From: Sulfurimonas sp. | GTDB lineage: Bacteria; Campylobacterota; Campylobacteria; Campylobacterales; Sulfurimonadaceae | Assembly (NCBI GenBank): GCA_030949825.1 | Contig: JAUZSC010000002.1 | Span: 151,083-215,082, forward strand | Reading direction: 5' to 3' | Length of the DNA: 64,000 nt | In this document: positions 47,399-57,510 of the stretch, one piece after another | Numbering within the stretch: position 1 is the stretch's first letter | Layout of the letters: the number at the start of each line of letters is the position of its first letter | The notes under the pieces: generated by a model | Told to the model about the DNA's origin: nothing | The model's database searches: none | What the model saw: only the letters and a program-made list of their open reading frames with translations | Position numbers and translations under genes: made by a program

Positions 47399-47636
47399 CT
47401 TCAATAGCTCCGTCACCTACAATATCTTTAGCACTAGCTTTTGCTATTCTTTGAAGTAGTTTTATTTTTTCTGTTTTTTCTACATCATTCAAAAAGAATT
47501 CAAATTTTTCTTTTAAATAGTTTGGAATAAAATAACCAATATCTTCTTTTTTCCGACCATTTACAATATGAATAACTTCTTTTGTTTTAAAAAAAGAAGA
47601 AGATTTTCGTAAGTCTGCTAATGTAGCTTCTATCAT
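47385..47636 (-). CDS. Antitoxin of the MazF-like toxin
   Basis: An 83-residue protein upstream of and overlapping the toxin gene, the normal order for these pairs. It begins MIEATLADLRKSSSFFKTKE and has VIHIVNGRKKEDIGYFIPN, a Phd/YefM-like N-terminal DNA-binding pattern, and an acidic helix at the end for toxin binding. It is not a classical AbrB-type MazE. Autorepression is expected from the family arrangement. Confidence 0.7.
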   Translation of the reverse strand: MIEATLADLRKSSSFFKTKEVIHIVNGRKKEDIGYFIPNYLKEKFEFFLNDVEKTEKIKLLQRIAKASAKDIVGDGAIEDGIK

Positions 47637-47692
47637 GTATTATCCTTTGACATATTAATCTTACATAATATTATAACATAACAAAATTACTT

Positions 47693-49930
47693 TTACAACT
47701 CCAACAAAACCGTATCGCGCCGTGTTGCGTCAAACTTTCTACATCCACTCTCAAATGCAGCGCCCTCACCTACGAGTATACATTTATGTTTTGCTCTGGT
47801 AATTGCGGTATAAATAAGCTTAGTATTGTGCATGATAAAATGCGAAAATGTCATGGGAATAACGACTATATCATACTCCATTCCTTGAACTTTATGAATG
47901 GTTAGCGCGTAGGACAACATCAAATACGATTTAATCTCATTGTATTCATACACAACGACTATGTCTTCATTTGGGTAAAACACAAACACTTGTTCATCCT
48001 CTTCTTCTATTTTAAAAAGTAATCCACTCATTCCGTTAAATATTCTACGCTGATTTGATTCTTCACCCGCCTTAAAACAATCGCCACTCCAAGAAGTCAT
48101 GTTTTCATTCTTAATATGCACGACCTTGTCCATCAGGCGAAATTCAGAGCTACCTTTTTTTACACATTTTTTTGGATTAGGATTAAAATACTCTTGTAAA
48201 ACTTTGTTAAGATTTGTTGTGCCCAGAGTTCCACCTTTCATGGGGCTTATCACTTGAAAATAATTTAGATATTCTTTGATTTGCTTGTTCTTAAGTCTGT
48301 ACCTTGCTTTTTCAATGGACTCCACAACTCTATGGCTAATCTCAGCAATGATAGCCTGTGCATTTTCTTCTCTTTTTTCTTGTAACTCCTGCGTACTTAA
48401 AGCGTTTTTCATCCCATAATAATTTTGCATACTCACTTCTACAAACTCAAAGTCATCGTATTTTTCTCTATACTGTGGAACTTCACCTTTACGAATATCA
48501 TTTGCGATAAGCGTTATCGCCTGTTCTTCACTTTGACGGTAAATCTTTGTAAGTTTTACGATGGGTGCTAATTCTAAAGTAAGCACATCACTCAAAACAT
48601 TCCCCGCACCGATGGGAGGAAGTTGAGCGTCATCTCCTACAATGATTAAAATCGCTTTTCTATCGACCTTTGCAAGAAACCTAGCAAATAAAGAAGAGTT
48701 AATCATAGAAGCCTCATCAATTAAAATGACCGAGTAAGGAAAACTATCGCTCTTTTCATGTTTAACGATGAGAGACTGTATAGTCGCGCTCTCATAGCCT
48801 GTTGTGTCAGAGATTCTTTGTGAGGCGATTCCACTTAAAGCGCATGTCATAATTTCTTTCGCGTCATAACGCGTGTTTAAAAGATTAAGTATACTCTTAC
48901 TCGTTGTACTCTTACCTGTTCCTGCGTAACCAACTAAAAAGAGTATACTTGCACCCTCATTTATTTTCACAACAGCTTCTCGTTGTTGCTCACCAAGTTT
49001 AAGTTCAGAATCTTTTAAAAATTGATCTACATCTTTTACATAGCCACCGTTATCCATCTTAGAACGGGAGATAAAAGTATCGTACAAAAACTTTTCTGCA
49101 TCGTAGAGTCTAACAGGAGAAAGTCTATCGTTTTTCATCAACACTATATTTTGCTCTGCAACACGCTGAACTAAAATACTCTCATAAAAATTCTCTTGAT
49201 TGCTAAACATCAAAAGTTCATCTAGTTCTTTAAACAAAATGTCTTTTGCAACACAGGAGTTCCCTTGTTGTTCACAGTAATTTAGCAGAACATAATCCAT
49301 AGCAGATGCTATTCGGTTCTCATCTGTTTTTTCTATGCCCATTTTAAGTGCTAGCTCATCCGCTCGTTTAAAACCGATGGAGTGTATGGAAGTAAGCACA
49401 TAAGGATTATCTTTGATTTTTGCACAAGGTGCATCTACATCTTTCATAGCTGTGGCTATTGTAGTTAAAAGCACAGGTGAAACATCAAAAGGGCTTAAAA
49501 ACTCACCAAGTTCTCGCATAGAACGAAACTTTTTCCACGAGTCTTGAATCTTTTTTAAACGCTTTTCTTTGATGCCCTTAAACTCTAAAAGTCGTTCTAT
49601 ATCATTGTCTAAAATATCAGCAAGTTCGTCGGCTCCAAACTTTTCTATCAGCTCTGAACTTAACTTTTTCGTAAAGCCTTTTACTATCTTGTTTAAAAAG
49701 AAAAAGAGCTGGTTTTGGTTCACTTTTATAGAAGTAAACTTAAATGTTTTTCCATACTTCTTATGTTCTTCCCAAACTCCACTTAAAGTAATAGCAGAAT
49801 CTTTAATATGCCCTACTTCACTTTCAAAGTAAGTTCCACTCACTTTTTCACCAGTCTTTAAAACTGCAATAAAAAAGCCCTCTTCTTCAAAAAGTATCTT
49901 ATCTATTTGACCTATAAGTGTTTGTGTCAT
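47693..49930 (-). CDS. recD2: SF1B helicase RecD2-type (RecD/TraA family)
   Basis: A 745-residue 5'-3' DNA helicase, not part of RecBCD. The N-terminal region (1-~320) has the OB-like and helix-hairpin-helix segments ([26 protein letters not shown]) typical of RecD2. The motor has [11 protein letters not shown] (Walker A), LIDEASMI (motif II), [12 protein letters not shown] and the C-terminal [14 protein letters not shown] motif. Its start overlaps mutY by four bases, and it is the last gene of an eight-gene run. Confidence 0.88.
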   Translation of the reverse strand: MTQTLIGQIDKILFEEEGFFIAVLKTGEKVSGTYFESEVGHIKDSAITLSGVWEEHKKYGKTFKFTSIKVNQNQLFFFLNKIVKGFTKKLSSELIEKFGADELADILDNDIERLLEFKGIKEKRLKKIQDSWKKFRSMRELGEFLSPFDVSPVLLTTIATAMKDVDAPCAKIKDNPYVLTSIHSIGFKRADELALKMGIEKTDENRIASAMDYVLLNYCEQQGNSCVAKDILFKELDELLMFSNQENFYESILVQRVAEQNIVLMKNDRLSPVRLYDAEKFLYDTFISRSKMDNGGYVKDVDQFLKDSELKLGEQQREAVVKINEGASILFLVGYAGTGKSTTSKSILNLLNTRYDAKEIMTCALSGIASQRISDTTGYESATIQSLIVKHEKSDSFPYSVILIDEASMINSSLFARFLAKVDRKAILIIVGDDAQLPPIGAGNVLSDVLTLELAPIVKLTKIYRQSEEQAITLIANDIRKGEVPQYREKYDDFEFVEVSMQNYYGMKNALSTQELQEKREENAQAIIAEISHRVVESIEKARYRLKNKQIKEYLNYFQVISPMKGGTLGTTNLNKVLQEYFNPNPKKCVKKGSSEFRLMDKVVHIKNENMTSWSGDCFKAGEESNQRRIFNGMSGLLFKIEEEDEQVFVFYPNEDIVVVYEYNEIKSYLMLSYALTIHKVQGMEYDIVVIPMTFSHFIMHNTKLIYTAITRAKHKCILVGEGAAFESGCRKFDATRRDTVLLEL

Positions 49931-50855
49931 GCTACGCTCTTTTTATAAAGGTTTATCGCTTTTAATGTAAGCGAAGATAGCGCATTTTTCTCTATTGTAT
50001 CAAGTGCTATCCACTTAACATTTTCATCATCGGATGCACAAAGATACACATCTACTTGTAAACGAAAACGCGTTACGCTGTGTTTGTATCTTCCTATGTG
50101 AGTATCTTGTAAAGGACTTTCTAAAGATGGAAGTTCTAGCATATTTTTAGATTCGACCATTGCTATGCATCTGTCTTTCACATCCACTCCAAATATAAGT
50201 TTTTTATCCTCATAAACAAGAGACTTTTTCTGATGATACAAAGATGGGTTCTCTTTCCCTATGCATGACTGGGTTAAAGGACAAAGTTCACACGATGGAT
50301 TCTTCGGAGTGCAAACTATCGCACCTAAGTCCATTAAAGCTAAGTTATGTTCTGTTGGATTTTGTGTATTTAAAAATCATCTGCGAGTTGCCAGACCTCT
50401 TTGTCACTTGGTATTTCTTGTGCAAAATAGCGTTTTAACACTCTTTTGATATTTGTATCGACAACACTCAATGTCTGCTTATAGCCAAAACTACAAATAG
50501 CAGATGCTGTATACTTTCCAATGCCAGGAAGTTGCATAAGTTCACTCATCGTTGATGGAAGTCCCGCAGGTGAGAGTTGTGCCGTAGCATGAAGATTTTT
50601 AGCGCGTCTATAATAACCAAGTCCACTCCAAAGAGCATTCACTTCTTCTATAGATGCTCGTGACAAAGATAAAAGTGTAGGAAATCGTTGTAAAAATCGG
50701 GGATAATACTCAGCCTCAACACGAGAGACCTGCGTTTGTTGCAACATAATCTCACTCAAGTAAATATGGTAAATATTTGTAGTAGTTCTCCAAGGAAGAC
50801 TTAGTCTAGCTTGTTTTTCATACCAATCTAAAAGGCTTTTTTGTGCGTTAGACAC
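49927..50855 (-). CDS. mutY: A/G-specific adenine glycosylase, one frameshift
   Basis: Removes adenine opposite 8-oxoguanine. The first frame (50855-50370) has PWRTT, LQQTQV, the helix-hairpin-helix [11 protein letters not shown] and the catalytic-Asp region VDTNIKRV. The second frame (50334-49927) has the iron-sulphur cluster C-x6-C-x2-C-x5-C ([17 protein letters not shown]) and the C-terminal MutT-like domain. The break near 50372-50377 is in a run of five T on the minus strand; a sixth T joins the frames through [20 protein letters not shown]. Frame-corrected ~309 residues. It starts six bases after glyQ. Confidence 0.88.
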
Positions 50856-50861
50856 TTCAAA

Positions 50862-51744
50862 CTACGCTTTAACTCGCTCGATTCTATCCGCTTCTTGTGA
50901 TTTATAAAGCTCTGCGCAGCCTTTAGATAACTCACGGATTTTTAGCATGTAGTTTTGTCTTTCTGTTTGAGAGATTGCCTTTCTTGCATCGAGTATGTTA
51001 AAGGTGTTCGATGCCATCATACAAAGGTCATAGGCTGGTAATGGAAGTCCTGCTTCGATTGTTTTTAAACACTCTTCGCATTTTGCATTAAACTCTACAA
51101 AAAGTTTTTCTACATCTGCCACTTCAAAGTTGTATTTTGAAAACTGAATTTCACTTTCTTTGTGAATATCTCTATAATAAGTCTTCCCATACTCGTTTTC
51201 GCCCCAAACAATGTCAAAAATATTATCGACACCTTGAAGGTACATCGCGAGTCTCTCAGTTCCATAAGTAATCTCAACTGCAACAGGATTACATTCGATT
51301 CCTCCGACTTGCTGAAAGTATGTAAACTGTGTTACTTCCATACCGTTAAGCCAAACTTCCCAGCCAAGACCCCAAGCACCTAAAGTTGGTGACTCCCAGT
51401 TGTCTTCTACAAAACGAATGTCATGTTGTGAAACATCAAGACCAAGATATTCTAAAGATTTTAAATAAAGCTCTTGAATATTATCTGGAGATGGTTTTAT
51501 AAGCGCTTGAAACTGGTAGTAAGAACCTAAGACGATTAGGATTTTCCCCGTAGCGTCCATCAGTAGGACGACGCGATGGAGCTACATAAGCAGTAGCCCA
51601 AGGAGTAGAATCGAGTGAGCGTAAAAATGTCGCTGGATGAAAAGTTCCAGCACCAGAAGGAATATCGTAAGGTTGAAGTATATTACAGCCTTGTTTCATC
51701 CAAAATTCTTGTAACTTTAAGAGCATCTCACTAAATGTAATCAA
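50862..51744 (-). CDS. glyQ: Glycyl-tRNA synthetase alpha chain, one frameshift
   Basis: Catalytic subunit of the tetrameric bacterial GlyRS, essential. The N-terminal frame (51744-51481) has [17 protein letters not shown] and [11 protein letters not shown]. The C-terminal frame (from near 51530) carries [36 protein letters not shown] and [13 protein letters not shown]. The break is near 51528, where one extra T in CGT-CTT disrupts NRLGSYYQF; without it the reading frame is continuous at ~293 residues. As the gene is essential, this is most simply a sequence error. No glyS is in the window. Confidence 0.9.
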
Positions 51745-51753
51745 ATTAAATCC

Positions 51754-52612
51754 TTAATCTATTTTGCAAATTATATCACCGATTTCTTTATTTAAAGAAT
51801 TTCCCACAACCTGACATTTTACCTTGAGTAAGAAACAAATATTTTTTCTATGACTCGGAGTTAGGCACTCATAATTTCCCATACCCTTTGAGATAACTAA
51901 ATCTGCTGTATCAAACAAGTCTTGAGCCTCTTTACTTGCACGGTTGTATGCAAAACCCGGGGTATCTACTCCACTGTCTACAAGATTACAAAGTGTGTCA
52001 AATCCAGCTTCTTTTGCTTCTTTGATTGTGACATCATTTATAATGGGTTTTCCTCGCACCATATATGTATAATTAACATTTGGATAAAGTTCTTGTAAAA
52101 CTTCAATAAACATATAATCAAAAATATGCTCACCTACATTATCACCTAAAATCACGATACTTTCAGCTATATCTAACTTCAGTACTCAGGAGTTCAAAAT
52201 CATTATATGCAAAACCTCTATCAAAAACCTTTTCGAGTTCTTCACCTAAGTCAAACTCAACGGCTGCTGCTAAGTCGATTACATTTCCCGCGACTGCTAT
52301 TTTTGTGGCTGTTAGAAGTTTATGATCAGAGACAAAAAGTTTCTTTTTTAAAAAAGGTACATAAGAAAGTGCTTTTTTTGTTGAGCGTTCTTTTACTTCA
52401 TCGTAAAGGTCTGTTTTATTTGCTAGTTCTGCCATTTGAGCATACACATACGATGCTATTTCTGGAGGATTTTGCTTAAAAGAAAAGTCTTTACTTAAAC
52501 GCTCAACAGTAGAAATCATTTCCCCTGCAAGCTTTGCATCTGCACCTATTGCAGCTGATACCTTTGCGCTTTGGTTAATTATACAGCCAACACAGGCTTC
52601 ATCTATATTCAT
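51754..52612 (-). CDS. DUF89/ARMT1-type damage-control phosphatase, one frameshift
   Basis: A metal-dependent phosphatase-like protein of the DUF89 family, thought to hydrolyse damaged phosphometabolites. The N-terminal frame (52612-52163) contains ACVGCIINQS and a helical domain. The C-terminal frame (to 51754) has GDNVGEHIFD, the metal-binding loop, and ISKGMGNYECL, the second signature. The break is near 52165-52175, where one extra base splits EV-DIAESIVILGDN. Frame-corrected ~285 residues. It follows DUF3972 by 21 bases and precedes glyQ by nine. Confidence 0.85.
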
Positions 52613-52633
52613 AAATCTTCTTTTTTATTTTTT

Positions 52634-53110
52634 CTATTTATCTGCATGTTCTTCTATGGTTTTGTTCCACATAAGTTTGTATTTTCTTCGCATAAATTCA
52701 ACTTCATCTTGAGAAAGTTTAAGTTGTTTTGTAAGCGTAGCGATTGTGAGTCTGTCTTCATCATAAAGTTCTTGTAAAGACTGAAGTGCCTCTTTTAAAA
52801 AGTCGTTTTCAACACGCACTGCGTCAAGTGTTTCATCTTTTGCATCTAAAACTTTTTCATGAAGGTTTATAATTGTACCTATCGTTTTTTCTATAAACTC
52901 AGGTTGGACAACTAGCTCTTGGGTATTTCTCTGCGCTAACTCTTGAAGTTTTTGAGGGATCACAGTGCTAATAGCACCATGCGAAGGATTTATCATTCGG
53001 ATGCCATCTTGAACAAGTACTGTTAGTTTTTCATTTTCAACTAAATCATCAAGAGACGACATACTCAAACCTGTTAACTCACAATACGCTTCATCACTCA
53101 TCCATTCCAT
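52634..53110 (-). CDS. DUF3972-type coiled-coil protein
   Basis: A 158-residue protein. The first ~60 residues (SDEAYCELTGLSMSSLDDL) look like a small helical DNA-binding or MerR-like head, followed by a long coiled coil (~75-155, ENDFLKEALQSLQELYDED). It resembles the DUF3972 family found mainly in Campylobacterota, next to purE and glyQ as here. The function is unknown. It lies nine bases after purE. Confidence 0.65.
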   Translation of the reverse strand: MEWMSDEAYCELTGLSMSSLDDLVENEKLTVLVQDGIRMINPSHGAISTVIPQKLQELAQRNTQELVVQPEFIEKTIGTIINLHEKVLDAKDETLDAVRVENDFLKEALQSLQELYDEDRLTIATLTKQLKLSQDEVEFMRRKYKLMWNKTIEEHADK

Positions 53111-53119
53111 AAATATCCT

Positions 53120-53620
53120 TTATAAGCTAATAATTGTTTCTATTTCAGAAGAATCCATCTCAACTTTTTTAGCTTTTGCAATTCTGTCTTCTTTAAGTTT
53201 TACTGATAATTCTTCGTTTGCAAGAGAAAGAATCTGCATTGCTAAATAGGCTGAGTTAATTGCACCTGACTTACCTATAGCAACAGTAGCAACCGGCATT
53301 CCAACTGGCATCTGAACAGTTGACAAAAGAGCATCTATTCCACCTAAGGCAGATGCTGACATTGGTACACCAATGATAGGCTTGACAGTTTTAGAAGAAA
53401 GTACAGCAGCTAAATGGGCAGCCATACCAGCAGCAGCGATAAAAATCTGTGCACCCTTTTTCTCAGCATCTATCACATACTTAGCGGTTCTCTCAGGTGA
53501 ACGATGTGCTGATGAGATAATCATCTCATAATTTACACCAAATGCTTCAAATGTGTCAGAGCATGATTTCATGACTTCATAATCACTTTTAGAAGCCATT
53601 ATGATTGATACAAATTTCAT
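53120..53620 (-). CDS. purE: N5-carboxyaminoimidazole ribonucleotide mutase
   Basis: Moves the carboxyl group on the imidazole ring in purine synthesis (class I PurE). The 166-residue protein has MASKSDYEVM (substrate loop), SAHRSPERT with the catalytic His, GMAAHLAAVLSS, GVPMSASALGGIDALLSTVQMP and GVPVATVAI-like residues. Length is typical. Its start overlaps the U32 gene by one base. The partner purK is not in the window. Confidence 0.94.
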   Translation of the reverse strand: MKFVSIIMASKSDYEVMKSCSDTFEAFGVNYEMIISSAHRSPERTAKYVIDAEKKGAQIFIAAAGMAAHLAAVLSSKTVKPIIGVPMSASALGGIDALLSTVQMPVGMPVATVAIGKSGAINSAYLAMQILSLANEELSVKLKEDRIAKAKKVEMDSSEIETIISL

Positions 53621-54921
53621 TACTTACTTTCCTTCTTCGGGTTAGTGCCCATGTCAATGTTTGCTGGAACTCTTAAAAATGTATAGGCTGGCATTTGAGT
53701 TGGAAGCGTAATTGCATTCGTATTTCCACTATGAATTACTTCATAAATCTTTTTATTTTCTGCAAGTAATTGCTTAAACTTTAAAAAGAGTTTTCCATCT
53801 TTTTCATAGGTAGTTCCTATCTCATTATCTACGAGTTCTATTTTAGCATCTAGGGGAGCCATGATTTCGATTTCATCATTTGGACTTGTTTTAAACTTAC
53901 ATAAAAAATGCGTACCTGCATCCGTAATAACACCACTTACTTGGTGTGTTCCTAGTTGCATAGAAAAGTCTAAACTTTGTGTATCGTTTCGCTCAAACGG
54001 GCGAGAAACTAAATAAGCATCCGTATATCCGCGATTTTGTAAGGATTGAAGTTCATACTGATAACGCTCATGGTTAAAATCTTCTTGATAATAGTCATCT
54101 ATTGCCATTCTGTATGCCTTAGCCGTTGTAGCTGCATAGTAAGCAGTTTTCGTGCGTCCTTCTACTTTTACAGAATCAACAACATTTGCATCGAGTATTT
54201 CTTTCATGTGTGAAGCAAGGTTTAAATCTTTTGCATTCATAATGTAAGTACCAACACCCTCGTCTTCTTCTAAACGAAAAAGTGTTCCAGTATCAGGGTT
54301 TGCTGCATACATTTCGTACTCAAATCTACAGTCATTTGCACATGAACCACGATTTGGAACACGCCCACTTTGAAGGGTAGAAATAAGACAACGACCACTG
54401 TATGCAAAGCACATAGAACCATGAACAAAAACCTCAAGTTCTAAGTCTGGAAGTTCCTTTTTTATCGCGACTAAATCTTTTAAAGAAATTTCACGCGCAG
54501 TAATAATTCTCGTTGCACCCATCTCATGATAAATCTGAGCATCTAAGACATTCATAACATTAGCTTGCGTTGAAAGATGCAGCGCCATACCAGGAGCTAA
54601 TTCATGACATAATTTAAGAACACCAGGAGTAGCAACTATAAAAGCATCAGGATTAAGTGCTGCCATCGCTACAATATGCTTTTTCAAAAGTGAAAGCTGT
54701 GAGTTAAAAGGGAAACCATTAATAGTTACATACACTTTTTTACCCCGTGCGTGTGCATACTCTATACCCTCTGCAAAATCTTCCATAGAAAATTCTTTTC
54801 CAGAACGAATACGAAGTGAAAAATGTGACACTCCACCATAAACAGCATCTGCACCAAAGTCAAAGGCTATTTTTAATTTTTCTAATGTCCCTGCCGGAGA
54901 GAGTAATTCTACTTTTTTCAT
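53620..54921 (-). CDS. U32 family protein, TrhP-like (tRNA hydroxylation)
   Basis: A 433-residue member of the U32 group, once called collagenase-like peptidases. It opens ELLSPAGTLEKLKIAFDFGADAVY and has FVHGSMCFAYSGRCLIS and NRGSCANDCR, whose Cys residues match the conserved 4Fe-4S set of the TrhP/RlhA group that makes 5-hydroxyuridine in tRNA or 23S rRNA. The C-terminal beta domain (from ~330) fits TrhP. Peptidase activity is not implied. It overlaps cheZ by one base at its start and purE at its end. Confidence 0.8.
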   Translation of the reverse strand: MKKVELLSPAGTLEKLKIAFDFGADAVYGGVSHFSLRIRSGKEFSMEDFAEGIEYAHARGKKVYVTINGFPFNSQLSLLKKHIVAMAALNPDAFIVATPGVLKLCHELAPGMALHLSTQANVMNVLDAQIYHEMGATRIITAREISLKDLVAIKKELPDLELEVFVHGSMCFAYSGRCLISTLQSGRVPNRGSCANDCRFEYEMYAANPDTGTLFRLEEDEGVGTYIMNAKDLNLASHMKEILDANVVDSVKVEGRTKTAYYAATTAKAYRMAIDDYYQEDFNHERYQYELQSLQNRGYTDAYLVSRPFERNDTQSLDFSMQLGTHQVSGVITDAGTHFLCKFKTSPNDEIEIMAPLDAKIELVDNEIGTTYEKDGKLFLKFKQLLAENKKIYEVIHSGNTNAITLPTQMPAYTFLRVPANIDMGTNPKKESK

Positions 54922-55628
54922 TAACTTCCAAACTGTTCTAAAAGTGCTTCGATATCATCCGTAGATGCTACATCATTATGAGTATCACCTGCGATATGCT
55001 GTGCCGATGAAACTCTATCTGCATCATCTACCTTACTATCAAAGAGTGTGTTCATATATTTTGCCAATGAGCGCATCACATTTATTACCCGTTCGATTTT
55101 TTGTCTATGGATGTCTTGATATTGCATGATGTCCATAACGCTCATAATAGAATCACCGCTAGATTGTAAAATATCTAGTGTAGCATTCGCTTCTTCTAAG
55201 GCTTTTTCATTTTTTTCTAACTGTTGGCTAAATGCTTCAACATCAGGAAATTTTGCATGAAGTGTTGTAAATAAATCAACATTGGATTTTAATACATCTA
55301 CAATAGAACTAATGTTTTCTTCTTTATCCATAAGGTCGTTACTGATACCCTCTATAATGTCAAAAATTTCACTTGCTTTTTCTTCACTTTCTTTTGTAAC
55401 ATCATCAAGTTGATGAACCATCTTGTTTTCATCAGTCGCAGGGAGAGGCCATTGTCCTTCTGGATGATCTTCTTTGGCTTCAGCCTCTTCAGGTTCAGAA
55501 GCACTTACTTCTTCATCAACTTCAACATCACTCTCTTCTTCTTCAAGACTCTCTAAATCCATCGCATCTAGCGTATCGATTTCATCCGTTGCACCGTCCA
55601 TTAAAGCATCTAATTCTTCTTGAGTCAT
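54921..55628 (-). CDS. cheZ: CheZ-like protein phosphatase
   Basis: Epsilon-type CheZ, which dephosphorylates CheY-P. I use the ATG at 55628, preceded by GGAG; a GTG four codons earlier is also in frame. The 235-residue protein opens MTQEELDALMDG, like the CheY-binding start of FliM (SQEEIDALL). An acidic region follows, then a long helical hairpin with DIMQYQDIHRQKIERV (~155-175), the CheZ active-site helix, where Gln is the catalytic residue. It ends DIEALLEQFGS, like the C-terminal CheY-binding helix of CheZ. It heads an eight-gene operon. Confidence 0.82.
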   Translation of the reverse strand: MTQEELDALMDGATDEIDTLDAMDLESLEEEESDVEVDEEVSASEPEEAEAKEDHPEGQWPLPATDENKMVHQLDDVTKESEEKASEIFDIIEGISNDLMDKEENISSIVDVLKSNVDLFTTLHAKFPDVEAFSQQLEKNEKALEEANATLDILQSSGDSIMSVMDIMQYQDIHRQKIERVINVMRSLAKYMNTLFDSKVDDADRVSSAQHIAGDTHNDVASTDDIEALLEQFGS

Positions 55629-55710
55629 ATAAATCTCCACAGGATAAAAAAATTTAAAATTAATTATTTAACACTATAATATCATAAAAAAGATAAATTC
55701 AGGAGACTAA

Positions 55711-56490
55711 ATGATTGTTGACCTACATAACCATACCGTACTGTGTAATCATGCTGAGGGTACTATAGACGAGTACATACTTCAAGCTATAAAAAACAAA
55801 ACAAAAGTATTTGGATTTTCTGAACATGCTCCTATGGATTTTGATCCAAAATACCGCCTTCATTTTTCACAGATGCAAGAATATAAAGATGCAGTCTTCT
55901 CCGCCAAAAAAAAGTATAAAGACCAAATAGAAATACTTTTTGCCTACGAAGTGGATTACTTAGAAGGTCATATGGATGAAAAAATATTAAATGCTGATGT
56001 AGACTATCTTATTGGTTCGGTTCATTTTATAGAAAAATGGGGCTTTGATAATCCTGAGTTCATTGGTAGATATGAAGATGAAAACATCGATGAAATTTGG
56101 CAAAAATATTTTGATGCTATTGAAGCAATGGCTAAGTCTAAACTTTTTGATGTAGTTGGACACCTAGACCTTATAAAAGTTTTTAAATTTATGCCAGATA
56201 AAAACATCTTAGAAATTGCAAGCAATGCACTTAGGGCGATTAAAGACGCAGATATGGTTTTAGAAATAAATATGGCAGGATATAGAAAACCAGTTAAAGA
56301 AGCCTACCCATCGCCTGAGCTTTTAGCAGAAGCTTTTAGGCTAGAGATTCCAATAACATTTAGCTCCGATGCCCATGCCCCTAAACAAGTTAGTTTATAC
56401 GCTAAAGAAATTGTCGCTCTTGCACGAAGTGTAGGCTACACACAATGTGCTACTTTTAAAAAGAGAAAAAGAAGTATGCTAGATTTTTAA
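55711..56490 (+). CDS. hisJ: Histidinol-phosphatase, PHP family (HisK/HisJ-type)
   Basis: A 259-residue PHP-domain phosphatase for histidinol phosphate. Metal ligands are DLHNHT (3-8), SEHAPM, VDYLIGSVHF and FDVVGHLDLIK, with FSSDAHAP near the C-terminus. Length matches the monofunctional PHP histidinol phosphatases of Gram-positive and Campylobacterota species. No other his genes are nearby, so a role in another phosphoester reaction is possible. It is divergent from cheZ across 82 bases. Confidence 0.82.
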   Translation: MIVDLHNHTVLCNHAEGTIDEYILQAIKNKTKVFGFSEHAPMDFDPKYRLHFSQMQEYKDAVFSAKKKYKDQIEILFAYEVDYLEGHMDEKILNADVDYLIGSVHFIEKWGFDNPEFIGRYEDENIDEIWQKYFDAIEAMAKSKLFDVVGHLDLIKVFKFMPDKNILEIASNALRAIKDADMVLEINMAGYRKPVKEAYPSPELLAEAFRLEIPITFSSDAHAPKQVSLYAKEIVALARSVGYTQCATFKKRKRSMLDF

Positions 56491-56553
56491 AGACGATATA
56501 TAAACTAATCTAAAAATAATCATTAGCTTAGCTTATCTTAAAGTTAAGTACAG

Positions 56554-56559
56554 TATAAT
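56554..56559 (+). promoter_or_regulatory. -10 box of the small secreted protein pair
   Basis: TATAAT 33 bases before the first small secreted gene, with TTATCTTAAAG further upstream as a possible -35 area. AAGGAAA serves as ribosome site. Confidence 0.5.
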
Positions 56560-56591
56560 TCACTTATCAATTAAAAACATAAGGAAATCTA

Positions 56592-56855
56592 ATGAAAAAA
56601 ATAATATTAACTATACTAAGTGCTACTTTACTTCTGGCATCTACTTCTGTAACAACTAACAACACTGAAGATTCTACTAAAGTTTCTCGAGATGCAAAGC
56701 TTTCTCAAAAACAAGAAGCAAGAACTTCTAAAATCGAAGCGGCTATTGCAGAAAAAGAATTAGCAAGAGCTAAAAAACTGCAAACGATAGAAGATAGAAT
56801 GAACAAAATGGACGAAATGCTTCAAGCAAAAGCTAAACAAAGAGCTGAAGCATAA
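56592..56855 (+). CDS. Small secreted charged coiled-coil protein
   Basis: An 87-residue protein with a signal peptide (MKKIILTILSATLLLAST) and a highly charged Ala/Lys/Glu helix (SQKQEARTSKIEAAIAEKEL ... EMLQAKAKQRAEA). The next gene starts on its stop codon (TAATG), giving a coupled pair of similar design. I do not know a family. Likely periplasmic. Confidence 0.6.
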   Translation: MKKIILTILSATLLLASTSVTTNNTEDSTKVSRDAKLSQKQEARTSKIEAAIAEKELARAKKLQTIEDRMNKMDEMLQAKAKQRAEA

Positions 56856-57124
56856 TGAAAACTTTAGTACTTCTCGTTTTAAGTACTATCGTTTTATTTG
56901 CGCTCACTCCAAAAGCAGATGAAAAAGTAGAACTTAAAGGTGTCCTTGACATCAGGATTAAACATACTGATCGAATGGAAAAAAGAATTGCTAAAATTCA
57001 ACTTGAACTTGATAAAAAAGCAGCCGAGCGACTCGAAAAAGAAAAAATAAGAGAAGCAAAACTTGCCAAACGAGATAAAGACCTTCAAGCAAAAGCAGAT
57101 GCACGCGATAAAGCTGCAAAATAA
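56855..57124 (+). CDS. Second small secreted charged coiled-coil protein
   Basis: An 89-residue protein: signal peptide (MKTLVLLVLSTIVLFALT) followed by a charged helix (LELDKKAAERLEKEKIREAK). Size, layout and composition echo the previous gene, so the two may be diverged duplicates, though the sequences are not closely alike. Start overlaps the previous stop by one base. Function unknown. Confidence 0.6.
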   Translation: MKTLVLLVLSTIVLFALTPKADEKVELKGVLDIRIKHTDRMEKRIAKIQLELDKKAAERLEKEKIREAKLAKRDKDLQAKADARDKAAK

Positions 57125-57163
57125 AGTCTTTTTTAAAGCTAAAAAATGTATACTACATTTACA

Positions 57164-57169
57164 TATAAT
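57164..57169 (+). promoter_or_regulatory. -10 box of trxA
   Basis: TATAAT 21 bases before the trxA start, after the small secreted pair. AAAAGGAAA is the ribosome site, giving a very short leader. Confidence 0.5.
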
Positions 57170-57189
57170 TAATTAAAAGGAAATATAAA

Positions 57190-57510
57190 ATGGGAAAATA
57201 TATAGAACTAACAGCAGGCGATTTTGAAGCTACACTTTCAGAGGGTGTATCATTAGTAGACTTTTGGGCTCCATGGTGTGGACCTTGTCGTATGATTGCT
57301 CCAATCATTGAAGAACTAGCTGAAGACTTTGATGGTAAAGCCAAAATCTGTAAAGTAAATACTGATGAGCAACAAGATATTGCTGTTAAATTTGGTATTC
57401 GTTCGATTCCAACTATCATGTTCTTCAAAAATGGTGAGATGGTAGATCAAGTTGTTGGTGCTCAGTCAAAACAGGCACTTGCAGATAAAATCAATGGTCT
57501 TTTAGCTTAA
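57190..57510 (+). CDS. trxA: Thioredoxin
   Basis: A 106-residue thioredoxin with the redox pair in WCGPC (Cys30, Cys33), VDFWAPWCGPCRMIAPI, and the cis-Pro in SIPTIMFF. Length is standard. It heads a short redox run trxA - thioredoxin-fold protein - trxB, which supplies the complete NADPH-thioredoxin system. Confidence 0.96.
   Translation: MGKYIELTAGDFEATLSEGVSLVDFWAPWCGPCRMIAPIIEELAEDFDGKAKICKVNTDEQQDIAVKFGIRSIPTIMFFKNGEMVDQVVGAQSKQALADKINGLLA

Noticed and set aside
50862..51744. Two separate genes for the glycyl-tRNA synthetase alpha region
   Set aside because: The halves align end to end with one GlyQ of normal length; one base repairs the frame.
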